Below, piece after piece: positions 34,374-44,700 of a stretch of 64,000 nucleotides of DNA (position 1 is the stretch's first letter; each line of letters opens with the position of its first letter). The position numbers and the translations under genes are program-made. Origin of the DNA: JAMLHH01 sp037189845. Its GTDB lineage: Bacteria > Bacteroidota > Bacteroidia > Chitinophagales > JADIYW01. The stretch covers positions 62,001 through 126,000 of the forward strand of contig JBBCIS010000007.1 in assembly GCA_037189845.1 (NCBI GenBank), read 5' to 3'. The notes under the pieces are model-generated. The model was not told where the DNA came from, searched no databases, and worked only from the letters and a program-made list of their open reading frames with translations.

Positions 34374-34922
34374 CTATTTAGGAGTTGCAGGTGCAGTAGC
34401 AGGTAAGCCTAACTTTTTCTTCAAAACGTTGATGATATTTTCTGACTCATCAGCATGCAGGATATTACCAGCGCTGGAATCAAAGATGTATGTATATCCG
34501 TTTTCTTTTGCAACATCAGCAATAGCTTTATTGATTTTGTCAAACATTGGCTGATAAAGTGTCTGACGTTTTTTACCTACCTTCTCTTCAGCAGATTCCT
34601 GAAACTCCTGAATTCTTTTCTCTAAATCCTGAATTTCTTTTGCTTTGAATTCCTGATCTATTTCAGTCATTCCTCCTTTTTGAGCAGTTGCCTGAAAGTC
34701 CTGAATTTTCTTTTGATACTCACCATACATTTTTTCTAAGCTGGCATATAAATCGTTACCATATTTTTCCAGTTCAGTATCTGCAGTTTTTTTCTCCGGA
34801 ATAGCATCTAACAATTCTAATGAGTTTACATAGCCGAATTTGTAAGCCTTGATCTGTGCATTAGCGTTGAATGCGAAAGCGGTCATCACAACTACCGCGA
34901 GCGTAAAAATGATTTTCTTCAT
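34374..34922 (-). CDS. OmpH/Skp-family periplasmic chaperone (copy 2)
   Basis: The 182-residue protein has a signal peptide (MKKIIFTLAVVVMTAFAFNA). The chaperone part has a small beta core (YKFGYVNSLELLDAIP and NGYTYIFDSSAGNILHADES) and two long helical arms (about 55-135, rich in K, E and Q). Skp-like trimers hold unfolded outer-membrane proteins on the way to BamA, which is encoded just upstream. It is tandem with another Skp-like gene of the same design. The C-terminal LPATAPATPK is a short flexible tail. The 39-base gap to the preceding gene suggests one transcript. Confidence 0.93.
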   Translation of the reverse strand: MKKIIFTLAVVVMTAFAFNANAQIKAYKFGYVNSLELLDAIPEKKTADTELEKYGNDLYASLEKMYGEYQKKIQDFQATAQKGGMTEIDQEFKAKEIQDLEKRIQEFQESAEEKVGKKRQTLYQPMFDKINKAIADVAKENGYTYIFDSSAGNILHADESENIINVLKKKLGLPATAPATPK

Positions 34923-34961
34923 CGTGATTGGTTTCTAATTAGTTACTTTAATTTTGGTTAG

Positions 34962-35474
34962 TTAAGGTTGGATTGCTTTAAGGACTTGTTCACTCAGATC
35001 GTACTTGGAATTCGTATACAACATTGTAGAACCGCCTGCAGCTTTGTCTAAGATAAAATCATATCCCAAATTAGTAGCAATTTTTTCGATTGCATTATAT
35101 ACTTTTTCTTGTATAGGCTGTACTAATTCCTGTCTTTTTTTGAATAAGTCTCCTTCAAATCCGAATCTTTGCTTTTGGAGCTCATTAGCCACCTGTTCTT
35201 TCGCAATAATTTCGTCCTGGCGTTTTTTCTTCATTTCATCAGTCAGCAAAAATTCCTCTGACTGATATTTTGCATAAAGCTGTTTGACTTCATTGTATTT
35301 CCCTTCAATTTCTTCATTCCATACAACGACCATACCATCCAGTTTTTTCTGGGCATCATTATATGCAGGAATTTTTTCCAGAATATACTCTGTATCCACA
35401 TATGCAAATCTTTGAGCAAAAGCACTCAGTGAACTCAACAATACGATCGAAAAGGTAAATAGAATCTTTTTCAT
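34962..35474 (-). CDS. OmpH/Skp-family periplasmic chaperone (copy 1)
   Basis: The 170-residue protein has a signal peptide (MKKILFTFSIVLLSSLSAFA) and the Skp fold. The core strand is QRFAYVDTEYILEKIPAYND; a long coiled arm follows (about 45-125), then YDFILDKAAGGSTMLYTNSK. It lies 11 bases after bamA and ahead of the second copy. Two ompH/skp genes after bamA is the standard order in Bacteroidota. The pair probably arose by an old duplication, as the sequences are now well apart. Confidence 0.94.
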   Translation of the reverse strand: MKKILFTFSIVLLSSLSAFAQRFAYVDTEYILEKIPAYNDAQKKLDGMVVVWNEEIEGKYNEVKQLYAKYQSEEFLLTDEMKKKRQDEIIAKEQVANELQKQRFGFEGDLFKKRQELVQPIQEKVYNAIEKIATNLGYDFILDKAAGGSTMLYTNSKYDLSEQVLKAIQP

Positions 35475-35485
35475 ATTTTTAATTT

Positions 35486-38191
35486 TTATTCCGGCTCAAA
35501 CCCTAAGATAATTGTAAAAGATCCATTTTTCGCAATATAATCGAATAATCCTTTCGCAGTCTTAATGCGGTTATCGTCGTCATTTTTCGGTTGGTCAAAT
35601 CTTATGCCATAATCAACCCCTAACAATCCAAACATAGGTAAAAATGCTCTGATACCAATACCAACGGCTTTATTCAGACTGAATGGATCATAAGTTTTAA
35701 ATGTTCTGTAGCTGTTACCTGCTTCTGCGAACACTAAACCATAGATTGTTGCGGAAGGATTTAGTGAGAACGGATATCTCAATTCCATGGTGAATTTATT
35801 GAAGATCGCATCTCCTCCATCATCAGAATATACTCCGTATCCTCTTTGTGAAATGATATCCTGACCAAATAATACGATATTGCTAGGAAGACCATTACCT
35901 CCGACCTCAAATCTTTCAAATGGAGATAAGCCCACATTTTTATTATAATATCCGAGGAAACCAAACTTCGCTGCAGCTCTAAATACGAGCTTGTTTTTCT
36001 TATCCAAGGCCTGATACCAATCGAATGTCATTCTCCATTTGTGATATTCTACCCATTTCCATTTATCCTCTACAGGAGCATCTTTGTAGAAATCGTCTTT
36101 TCTGAATAAAGAATATGGAAGAGAGAATTGTCCGGAGATACTCACATTAGATCCACTGGTAGGATACAATGGCTGGTCTAATGAATTTCTGGAAAGTGTG
36201 AGCTTTAAATTCAGGTTGTTAAAGTTTCCGTTTTCAATAGTTGCGCTCTCACTGTAAATTCTTTCACGGAAGTTGTTCAGCTTGTAGTTTTGATAGTTCA
36301 AAGAAGTCTGGAAGACGAAATAATCATCCGGGAACTTCAATCTTGTACCTAAAGCTATTGACGCTCCGTTTGTGATCTGGCTTCCATAAGCTTTGTTAGT
36401 ACTGTAATTCATCAGCTGATACCTGGAACGGAATGCAGAGAAAGATAATGCATTTGGTTTTCTACCGCCTAACCATGGCTCAGTAAACGAGAAGTTGTAT
36501 GTCTGATATTGTTTACCATTACTTTGAACGCGCATACTCAATTTCTGACCATCTCCTGTTGGTAAAGGAGTCCATGCTTTTTTCTCCTTGATATTTTTGA
36601 TGGAGAAGTTGTTAAAAGACAAGCCAAGTGTACCAATGATACCCTGAGAGCCGCCCCAACCTGCAGAAAGCTCAATCTGGTCAGCTGATTTTTCTGTCAC
36701 AGTATATTTGATGTCTACAGTACCATCCTGAGGATTTGGTACCGGTACAACCTGCGTAGCCTGCGGATCAAAAAATCCTAAGTTGGCAATTTCTCTTTGA
36801 GATCTGATCAGGTCTGTACGGCTGAATTTCTGACCCGGTAATGTTCTTAACTCTCTGCGGATAACATGCTCGCTTGTTTTATCATTACCTTCTATGATCA
36901 CATTTTTGATAGTAGCTTGTGGCCCCTCAGAAATTCTTATTTCCAGATCTATAGAGTCACCGTAAATACCCGTTTCTTTGGGGTCAATAGAGAAGAACAG
37001 ATATCCGTCATCATAGTATAAAGATGAGATGTCGGCCCCGTTAGGATCCATGTTAAGCTTTTTCTGTAAAAGCTCAGTATTGTAAACATCTCCCTTTTTG
37101 AGACCTAATATTCTGTGTAAAGTCTCACTTGGATATTTAGCATTTCCTTTGAAATCAATATTTCTGAAATAGTATTTTTTGCCCTCGCTGATTTTCATTT
37201 TGATCCTTACTTCACTGGAGTTCGGCATGTACACTGTATCGTAAGTGATACTTGCATCCCGGTAACCTTCTTTGTTATAAAAATCAATTAATGCTCTTTT
37301 ATCAGCAATGAATTTTTCCTCATTGTATTTGGATCCTTTAAATAAGCTGAGGGTGAAACGGTCTTCAAAAAACTCTTTAACAGAGTTGAAGTTCATATTT
37401 GCTAGTGTATATAAGGCTTTTTTGAGCCTTGTTTTATCTGTGAGAATTTCCTTATCTGACTGATTAAATAACTTTATTGTTGTTTTCTGACGCGTATCTT
37501 TCATTGCCTTACGCACTTTAGCGAGGCTCAGCTCATCTACACCTTCAATTTCTATGGAGGCAATCTTGGCTTTTCCGCCTTTATCGACATTCACATAGAC
37601 AGAGGCAGTATTCAATGCAATCGTATCGGGAACTATAGCAAATTTCACCTCAGGGGACAGATATCCCTTTTCTCTGTAAAATTCCACTACTGTGTTTCTG
37701 ATATTGTTTTCCAGTGAAGGTGTAATAGGCCTACCCTTGAGAGAAGTGATTTTTTTAGAAATATCTTCTGCCTGACCTTTCTTGATGCCCTTGAAATAAT
37801 AGTTGGACATCCTTGGTTTTTCCACCACGTACAGATACAGGTCAGCTCTCCCGTTATTCACATTGTCAATTCTGAACTCTATATCTGAAAAAAGCCCTTG
37901 TTTCCAAAGTGTTTTAATTGCTTTTGAAATTTCTTCACCGGGAATTTCCAGCTCTTGCTCTACAAATATACCGGTAATGCTCCTGATAATATTTTTATCA
38001 AAAAACTGAGAACCTACAATTTCAAACTTGTTGATTACGTATTTCTTCGGGTCTTTAAAATCAATAATCCTGTCATTTACCGGAGTTATTTCCTCTATTT
38101 CCTGCGGAATTTCATCCTCTACTTCCTGTGCAGAAACTACGGCGCCTGACAATAATATAAATAGCGCAACTAAATGCTTAAAACGATTCAT
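35486..38191 (-). CDS. bamA: Outer-membrane protein assembly factor BamA
   Basis: The 901-residue outer-membrane protein has a signal peptide (about 1-21), an acidic stretch (22-45), five POTRA domains (about 48-470) and a 16-strand barrel (about 500-901). POTRA-type motifs include VIRRELRTLPGQKFSRTDLI. The barrel includes ELSAGWGGSQGIIGTLGLSF and the last strand FTIILGFEPE. The lid-loop area contains FEVGGNGLPSN and a RGYG motif (ISQRGYGVYSDDGG) in the position of VRGF/Y. Essential for inserting barrels, including those in this window. Its ATG overlaps the uppS stop (TAATG). Confidence 0.96.
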   Translation of the reverse strand: MNRFKHLVALFILLSGAVVSAQEVEDEIPQEIEEITPVNDRIIDFKDPKKYVINKFEIVGSQFFDKNIIRSITGIFVEQELEIPGEEISKAIKTLWKQGLFSDIEFRIDNVNNGRADLYLYVVEKPRMSNYYFKGIKKGQAEDISKKITSLKGRPITPSLENNIRNTVVEFYREKGYLSPEVKFAIVPDTIALNTASVYVNVDKGGKAKIASIEIEGVDELSLAKVRKAMKDTRQKTTIKLFNQSDKEILTDKTRLKKALYTLANMNFNSVKEFFEDRFTLSLFKGSKYNEEKFIADKRALIDFYNKEGYRDASITYDTVYMPNSSEVRIKMKISEGKKYYFRNIDFKGNAKYPSETLHRILGLKKGDVYNTELLQKKLNMDPNGADISSLYYDDGYLFFSIDPKETGIYGDSIDLEIRISEGPQATIKNVIIEGNDKTSEHVIRRELRTLPGQKFSRTDLIRSQREIANLGFFDPQATQVVPVPNPQDGTVDIKYTVTEKSADQIELSAGWGGSQGIIGTLGLSFNNFSIKNIKEKKAWTPLPTGDGQKLSMRVQSNGKQYQTYNFSFTEPWLGGRKPNALSFSAFRSRYQLMNYSTNKAYGSQITNGASIALGTRLKFPDDYFVFQTSLNYQNYKLNNFRERIYSESATIENGNFNNLNLKLTLSRNSLDQPLYPTSGSNVSISGQFSLPYSLFRKDDFYKDAPVEDKWKWVEYHKWRMTFDWYQALDKKNKLVFRAAAKFGFLGYYNKNVGLSPFERFEVGGNGLPSNIVLFGQDIISQRGYGVYSDDGGDAIFNKFTMELRYPFSLNPSATIYGLVFAEAGNSYRTFKTYDPFSLNKAVGIGIRAFLPMFGLLGVDYGIRFDQPKNDDDNRIKTAKGLFDYIAKNGSFTIILGFEPE

Positions 38192-38952
38192 TAACTGTTA
38201 ATTTGTTCACTTGTTTTTCCAAATCTTCTTTCTCTTTGCTGATACTGCCAGATGAAAGAATAGAGATCTTTTTTTTCTATTTCCGGCCAGAATTTGTCTG
38301 TGAAAATAAATTCTGCATAAGCTATCTGCCAAAGCAGGAAATTACTTACACGGTGTTCGCCGCTGGTTCTGATCAATAATTCCGGATCCGGGATCTGAGC
38401 AGTGTAGAGATAATTTTTTATAGTATCATGTTGAATATCTTTTAGAGCAATCCTGCCATCCTGTATATCCTGATGCATTTTGAGAAATGCTTCATATATT
38501 TCCTCCCGGGAGCCATAGCTCAATGCAAGCGTTAAGGTCATACGCGTATTCGTACTGGTTGCAGCAATAGCACTTTGCAATTCTTTCCTGCATTTTTCAG
38601 GCAGATTATTCAGGTTTCCGATAGCGTTGAGGCGGATATTGTTCTTTTGTAATGTTTTAATTTCTTTTCCTATCGTCAAAACCAAAAGTTCCATAAGTGC
38701 TGTCACTTCAAAAGCCGGCCGGTTCCAGTTTTCAGTAGAGAAAGCATATAATGTTAAATGTTTAACACCGATTTCTGCACAGGCTTCTGTAACTTCTCTC
38801 ACTGCTTTTACACCATTTTTATGTCCAAATACTCTGGGTTTGCCATATTTTTTTGCCCATCTGCCGTTGCCATCCATGATAATGGCAATATGCTCGGGCA
38901 GGTTATTTAAGTCTAATAAATCCTTTATATTCTGAGGTATAGTTTCTTCCAT
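38191..38952 (-). CDS. uppS: Isoprenyl (undecaprenyl) diphosphate synthase
   Basis: The 253-residue enzyme makes the C55 lipid carrier for cell-wall synthesis. The catalytic Asp27 lies in IIMDGNGRWAKK, and the allylic-substrate site and end motif are YAFSTENWNRP and TSGEHRVSNFLLWQIAYAE. The start at 38952 is chosen because the upstream ATG (38979) would overlap the preceding gene, and family members begin close to this point. It is coupled to bamA by a one-base overlap and follows the DUF6089 gene after 11 bases. Confidence 0.95.
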   Translation of the reverse strand: MEETIPQNIKDLLDLNNLPEHIAIIMDGNGRWAKKYGKPRVFGHKNGVKAVREVTEACAEIGVKHLTLYAFSTENWNRPAFEVTALMELLVLTIGKEIKTLQKNNIRLNAIGNLNNLPEKCRKELQSAIAATSTNTRMTLTLALSYGSREEIYEAFLKMHQDIQDGRIALKDIQHDTIKNYLYTAQIPDPELLIRTSGEHRVSNFLLWQIAYAEFIFTDKFWPEIEKKDLYSFIWQYQQRERRFGKTSEQINS

Positions 38953-38963
38953 ATAATTAGACT

Positions 38964-39836
38964 TTAGAATGTAGGACATTTAATGGTGTTAAAAGTATAC
39001 GTCACTCCGATGCTGTAAAAATTAAAACGATCATTGTCCTTGGATGAACCTCTTTGCTTACCGGGATACCCGATAGGAACAATGCTCAACTCTGAAGATC
39101 TGTCGGAAAGGGCTTCAGAAACATTGACTCCATTCACATAATAATTGAGCTGCGAAGCATCTACATACTTATTGCTTACATCATCCAGGTTATCATTGAA
39201 TGTTTTTCTTGAAGATACTTCTACCTGTAAAGTCCAGTTTCGGTTAAGGCTGAATTTGACTCCGCCACCAAACGGAATAGCTATAGCATATGGACTGTAG
39301 CCGCTTTGTGTTTTTTCTCCGGTAGCATTTGCATTTTTCTGGCCTTCAGTTCCAACCGGCTCCAGGAAAAACTTTTGACTATTATAAAAAGTGTAGCTTC
39401 TGAAGTTATAAAAGCTCAATCCGGCAAAGACATAAGGTGTCCATGTCTTCTTCTTTTTGACCTTATTGGTTTGTTGTCCGCCTTGTTCCCAATCAAAGAA
39501 GTTAATTTCATAGAGTCCGCTGAATTCTATAATCTGAGATTGAAAATCTAAATTTCTTGCCAGCAGATAAGGCTGTTTTGTGGAAAGCTTAGCGTCAGAG
39601 GCCGCTATCCACGCATGAGAAAGCCCTGCTCTTACTGCCATCCTGTTATTGAGATTGTACCGGTAAAAAATCCCGGCACCGGCTCTGGTCTGCTTAAAGG
39701 AATAGTTAGGATTGAGATCACCATAATAATTTGTGGCGGCTACCATAGCACCATATTCGCTCCTCTGTGCGCTCGCATTGAAGGCACAAATACAAAATAC
39801 TGCCATGCTGATAAATATTTTCAGCCTAATAACCAC
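38964..39836 (-). CDS. DUF6089-type outer-membrane beta-barrel protein
   Basis: The 290-residue protein has a signal peptide (MVIRLKIFISMAVFCICAFN, cleaved after ASA). The mature part begins QRSEYGAMVAATNYYGDLNP, the mark of this Bacteroidota family found beside uppS and bamA. Alternating barrel strands run to the end (FYSIGVTYTFNTIKCPTF). The function is unknown; constant linkage to bamA suggests a role in outer-membrane assembly. About 130 bases separate it from nadK. Confidence 0.85.
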   Translation of the reverse strand: MVIRLKIFISMAVFCICAFNASAQRSEYGAMVAATNYYGDLNPNYSFKQTRAGAGIFYRYNLNNRMAVRAGLSHAWIAASDAKLSTKQPYLLARNLDFQSQIIEFSGLYEINFFDWEQGGQQTNKVKKKKTWTPYVFAGLSFYNFRSYTFYNSQKFFLEPVGTEGQKNANATGEKTQSGYSPYAIAIPFGGGVKFSLNRNWTLQVEVSSRKTFNDNLDDVSNKYVDASQLNYYVNGVNVSEALSDRSSELSIVPIGYPGKQRGSSKDNDRFNFYSIGVTYTFNTIKCPTF

Positions 39837-39965
39837 TTAATATTCCACAATTTTGGGTGAACAAAGATAGGTAAATAACGAAGAAAACGAACTGGATTAT
39901 ATTCAGAATGCTTTCTTTATGATTTTTAACATTATTTCTATTGCGAAAATACACGGGATGAGCTA

Positions 39966-40850
39966 TCAGTTTCTGGTATCTTCTCCCCACATGAGTTTCT
40001 GTCTTAGGGTTTTGATATAAGAGCTTTCATTCATTCTCAGTAGTTTGAACTGGAAAGATTCCTTTCTGATAGCCAGCTTGAAATCTTTTTCTACCTTCTT
40101 ATATCTGGAATCAATAGAACATAGGTAGTGTCTGGCTCTGGTTTCTACTTCAAATGACAAAATGGTATTGTCAGGAATGATCATCGGTCTCGCGTTCAGA
40201 TTGTGTGGTGCCACCGGAGTCAATACAAAAGTATTTGCAATAGGGAATACTATAGGGCCTCCGCAACTGAGAGAATATGCGGTGGATCCTGTAGGAGTAC
40301 AGGCAATAAGACCGTCTGCCCAGAATGAGTTGAGAAACTCTCCGTTGAGATAGGTATGTACTATGATCATCGAAGATGAATCTGTTTTGTGAAGTGTCAG
40401 CTCATTCAGGCCATAATTGACATCTCCGAATATTTCTCTGGAAGTATCGACATGCATCAATGTCCGTTCTTCAATAGAATAGTTGTGGGAGTGAATAGCT
40501 GCAACGAGCTGATCAATATTGTTCTTGTTGATATCCGCCAGAAATCCCAGTCTCCCTATATTGATCCCGGCCACGGGTATATCGCTGTTTCTGACAAAAT
40601 GTACGGTATCTAACAGAGTCCCGTCACCACCGATAGAGATCAGCAGGTCTGTCCTGTTCATTAAATCAGTATGAGATTTAAACGGATGCAATCTCGGTAA
40701 ATCAGGTATTTGCTTAATAAATGATTTCAGATACGGCTCATAAACCAGTATCTGATATCCCAACGCATTTAATTCCTGTAGCAATAGCGGCAGGTATGGC
40801 AAATGATCTTTCTTGAAAACTTTACTGTATATAGCTATAGTCATTGGCAA
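39966..40850 (-). CDS. nadK: NAD kinase
   Basis: The 294-residue cytosolic enzyme phosphorylates NAD to NADP. The GGDGT motif (ISIGGDGTLLDTV) and the second conserved area CTPTGSTAYSLSCGGPIVFP, followed by LTPVAPHNLNARP, are diagnostic. It is the first gene of the nadK-to-murI block on the minus strand, which is a conserved group in Bacteroidota. No clear TAnnTTTG box was seen upstream. Confidence 0.96.
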   Translation of the reverse strand: MPMTIAIYSKVFKKDHLPYLPLLLQELNALGYQILVYEPYLKSFIKQIPDLPRLHPFKSHTDLMNRTDLLISIGGDGTLLDTVHFVRNSDIPVAGINIGRLGFLADINKNNIDQLVAAIHSHNYSIEERTLMHVDTSREIFGDVNYGLNELTLHKTDSSSMIIVHTYLNGEFLNSFWADGLIACTPTGSTAYSLSCGGPIVFPIANTFVLTPVAPHNLNARPMIIPDNTILSFEVETRARHYLCSIDSRYKKVEKDFKLAIRKESFQFKLLRMNESSYIKTLRQKLMWGEDTRN

Positions 40851-41244
40851 TGAGTAAAGGCAGATGAATAAAGTTAATAGATTATTTCAATGTACAGAAT
40901 ATAAAATTCTAAAGAAGATCAAAGAGCTGTTTCTGTTTACGATTCATAGTCATGTTCGTTAGGATTTAAGTAATGTCACAAAATTATGTCCTAAGTAATA
41001 TTTATAGGTAGAGATTTATCACCAGATGCCAAAGAATAATTATTCAATTCTCCTTTAAAATTGTGTATTGTATGTTATTTACATAAGTTAAATTATAATT
41101 TATTTATTTAAATATCTATGTTTATAACTATGTCACAAGTTTCATTTATTTGACAATGCGACCTGGATCTATTCTGTGATATTTGTATCAGAAGCATCCT
41201 TGCATTTGCTGTGTGATGACTTTCTGAGTCTTAAAATATTTTAT
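40851..41244. other. Divergent gap before the RHS locus
   Basis: An AT-rich gap of almost 400 bases with no gene. The word ATGTCACAA occurs twice (about 40973 and 41131), and an AT-rich palindrome AAATTATAATTT is near 41090. GATATTTG (41178-41185) is close to the -7 consensus and may serve the gene at 41245. Confidence 0.4.
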
Positions 41245-41703
41245 ATGAAATTTTTAATTGTAATTTTTGTTCTATTGTGTACTGCGGGATTCAGTTCACT
41301 GAAAGCACAAGCTACCTGTCATAAGCACATATTTACATACAGTTATGATGCGAATGGCAACAGAACTTCACGTACATATACACACATCAACCCTTGCAGG
41401 GCAATACCGGAAGATATATCTGACCGGGAAGAAATAGACAATAACAAATGGGAAATAGATGAAAATCTGGAAGTGAAAGCATATCCGAATCCTACCAGAA
41501 GTGGCTTTAACATTCAGCTGAGCAGAGTCATCTCCAACAGCAGAATTCAACTATATGGAATCAAAGGAGACATGATATACAACGAACCTTTCAGCGGAAG
41601 AGAGTTATACATAGATATTTCCGCCATGCCGGCCGGGACATATTACATCCGTATAGAGCTTCCGGAAATGGAAACACTCACTTCTAAAATTATCAAACTT
41701 TAA
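41245..41703 (+). CDS. Small secreted YD-motif protein with T9SS type A sorting domain
   Basis: The 152-residue protein has a signal peptide (MKFLIVIFVLLCTAGFSSLK, then AQA). A very short mature part holds one YD/RHS-type motif (FTYSYDANGNRTSRTY). It ends in a complete Por-secretion sorting domain (about 82-152: VKAYPNPTRSGFNIQL to SKIIKL). The start at 41245 gives the signal peptide; the earlier ATG at 41176 does not. It lies 12 bases before the giant RHS gene and is surely co-transcribed. A YD motif coupled to a sorting signal suggests it is a partner or carrier of the RHS protein, which itself has no sorting domain. That is inference. Confidence 0.8.
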   Translation: MKFLIVIFVLLCTAGFSSLKAQATCHKHIFTYSYDANGNRTSRTYTHINPCRAIPEDISDREEIDNNKWEIDENLEVKAYPNPTRSGFNIQLSRVISNSRIQLYGIKGDMIYNEPFSGRELYIDISAMPAGTYYIRIELPEMETLTSKIIKL

Positions 41704-41715
41704 TTATCCCCCCAA

Positions 41716-44700
41716 ATGATACGGTATTTCAATCAACTTATTCTAAGCATCGTGTGCTTATTAGTGAGTACATTATCCATGTATGCGCAGACCAATATCT
41801 CCTATCGTCCAATGATTACGAATGCAGATATTTCAGCTTCTATAGATAACAATCTGGCTGTTGGTAAGATACCGGGAGGTGGCGGTGTCACCTTTATGGG
41901 TTCTGCCAGCTATCAGATACCGATTGAGCTGCCCGGTGGTACCAATGGAATGGTTCCCACTTTGTCACTGGATTACAATTCTCTGACACCAAACGGGTTA
42001 TTGGGCTCTGGGTGGAGCCTGAACGGTATATCGGCAATTACATACACCGAAAAAAATAACTTCTTTGATGGTGCACCTGCAGGAATCAACCTCAGGAACG
42101 GCAGCCCTTTTCTGCTGGACGGCAGCAGATTGGTAGGATTGACAGGTACTTATGGCACCAACAATGCTACTTATGCAAAAGAAAATCACGATTTTTCTGT
42201 GATTAGCTCCAAAAGTAATACTACAGGATGTACTAATTGTCCCGCCTATTTTGAGGTAAAAACACAAAATGGGTTGTTAATTGAATATGGGAAAACAGCG
42301 GATTCAAAAGACCTGCATAGCAACGGTATAGATGTAACAGCCTGGTATATCAATAAAATCTCAGATAATAACAGCAATTATATAGAATATGTATATACCA
42401 TCATCAATGGTGAAAAGCTCATCAGCGAGATAAAGTACACCGGAAATACAAGTGGCAGTATATTACCATATCATTCTGTCAAATTTTCTTATGCTACCCG
42501 GGAAGATAAAAACTCCTTTTACATAGGGGGCAGTAGCCTGGCAGCAAAAGCATTGAAGAAGACCAATCTTCTGGAAAAAATTTCTGTTTACACCAATACA
42601 ACAGAGCTGATCCGGGAATATAAGCTGATATATGGATATGACCATTTCTCTTATCTGAGCGAGATACAATTGTGGGGAGCTGCCGGGGAACGTCTGAATA
42701 GTACATTGTTTAAGTACGGTGCAGATCCTCAACCCTCGCTGACTTCTGTAGAAACCTCAAGTATTTTCAGCAGTGAAAAAGCTGATTTGTTTACCGGGGA
42801 TTTTAATGGCGACGGACACACAGATATCTTTGCGATGTATTATACCACCAAAGGACTCGGAGGAAAGCCCTTTTACAAAAGCTACAAAATTTTTACAAAA
42901 AATCCGGCGGGTGGATATAGCCTGAAATGTCAGGATACCTTACCTGCTTCTGAAATGGGTGGGCTATGGCATTTTGATCCCTATATTTTTGATTATTCTG
43001 GAATAGGCACTGATCATATTGTGCTCAGCAAATATTACGAATACGCAAGTGCGCTCTTCCTTATGCATTCTTTTGTATTTATTAATCAAGATTGCGGGAT
43101 TGCATACCAATCGGACCCGAACTTCAACAATAATGCTGAAATGATCTCATCCTCGGCTTATCACCGCATCAACAGAAATGGTTTGTATATGGGCGATTTT
43201 ACCGGAGGAGGGTTTAAGACAATCATTACTCACCTTTATAAAGATATATATATTGGAGAGACAAAAAGTTCAGTAAAATACAGCATAAATGCTCCTTTGG
43301 GCCCGGATTTTAAAAACCTGGCTTTTGAAACCACACATCCATATACAATAGACCATTATTTCCGTAAAACCAATATCGGGTTTCCTTTTGATTTTGATGG
43401 TGACGGTAAAGACGAGCTGGCATTATTTACATCTGATTCCATTTGGGCTTTTTCTTTTAAACAGGTGGGTAATGAGTTAAAAACAAACTTGTTGTTTGCT
43501 CATCAGATAAGTTCTTTACACCCATTGTCCATAGAAGATATTTATGCAGGTGATTTTAACGGAGACAGAAAACAAGACTTTCTCATCAGGCAAAAAGATG
43601 ATAATCTCAATCCCTGGTTTGTTTTTTACAGCAAAGGACATACTAATGATCCGGAAAAATTTGAAAAAGTAGCCTTACTTTTAGATGACCCTTATAAGAC
43701 ATACTCCGGTACACAGAATAGGATCCTGATAGGAGACTATAACAATGACGGCAAGGACGATTTCCTGGTTTCTTATCCGGTAGCTAATAACTCTACCGTC
43801 TCAGGTTCTGCTATATATTATAGTACAGGTGTAAATTATGAGGCAGCATTGGGAGTTCTGTGGGATAATAATTTCAAAAGGGTATCACTGCCCAATAGCA
43901 CCAATGGTTATTATCCCTACCTGGCCTCTGATTTTAACGGAGACGGACAAATAGATGTCTTACAGGTGTCCAGAAATGCTTCTGATATCATTCAGCCTCT
44001 GAAAAATCTCTATATCAGACCCTTTGAAAAGAAGCACCTGCTTCATAAAATCAGGGACGGGCTAGGAAATGTATTTTCTTTCGAATATGACCCGCTGACC
44101 AAAGGTGGTACTTTTTATACGAAGACCACAGGTGGCACGTGGCTGTATATATACAAACCCCTGTCATTTTATGCAGTTTCAAAACAAACTGTCCCCAACG
44201 GCATCAGTACCGACCAGTTTGAATATCAGTATACAGGATTTTGCTATGATCTTCTACGAAAGAAATCAGTAGGATTTCTCAGCATTACAGAAAAAAATCT
44301 CAGTAACGGCTATTCTGCAAAAACAGAATTTAATCACTTTAAATTCAGTACATGGGATCTGAGAACCAATCTGCCGATATCCCAAAAAGTATATAAGACA
44401 AGTCTGGGAGAAAGTAATCTTACATACCACAGTAGTACTGACTGTACGATGAACAAGTATAACAATGGTACAACTACCTTTGATAAGGTGATCTGGTTTC
44501 AGAAAAACAGTGAAACCAATAAAGATTTTATCACCGGAGCTTCTGCTCTGACTACATTCACAGGATATAATGGACTGACAGGATTATATACGCTGTCAGA
44601 AAACAAGATTTTTGAGAATACCGGAGCTTCCGGGGCTCATTTAGAGAAAACAACCCGGCAATTCACATATACAAATTCAGGTACTCCGGTCTCTACACCC

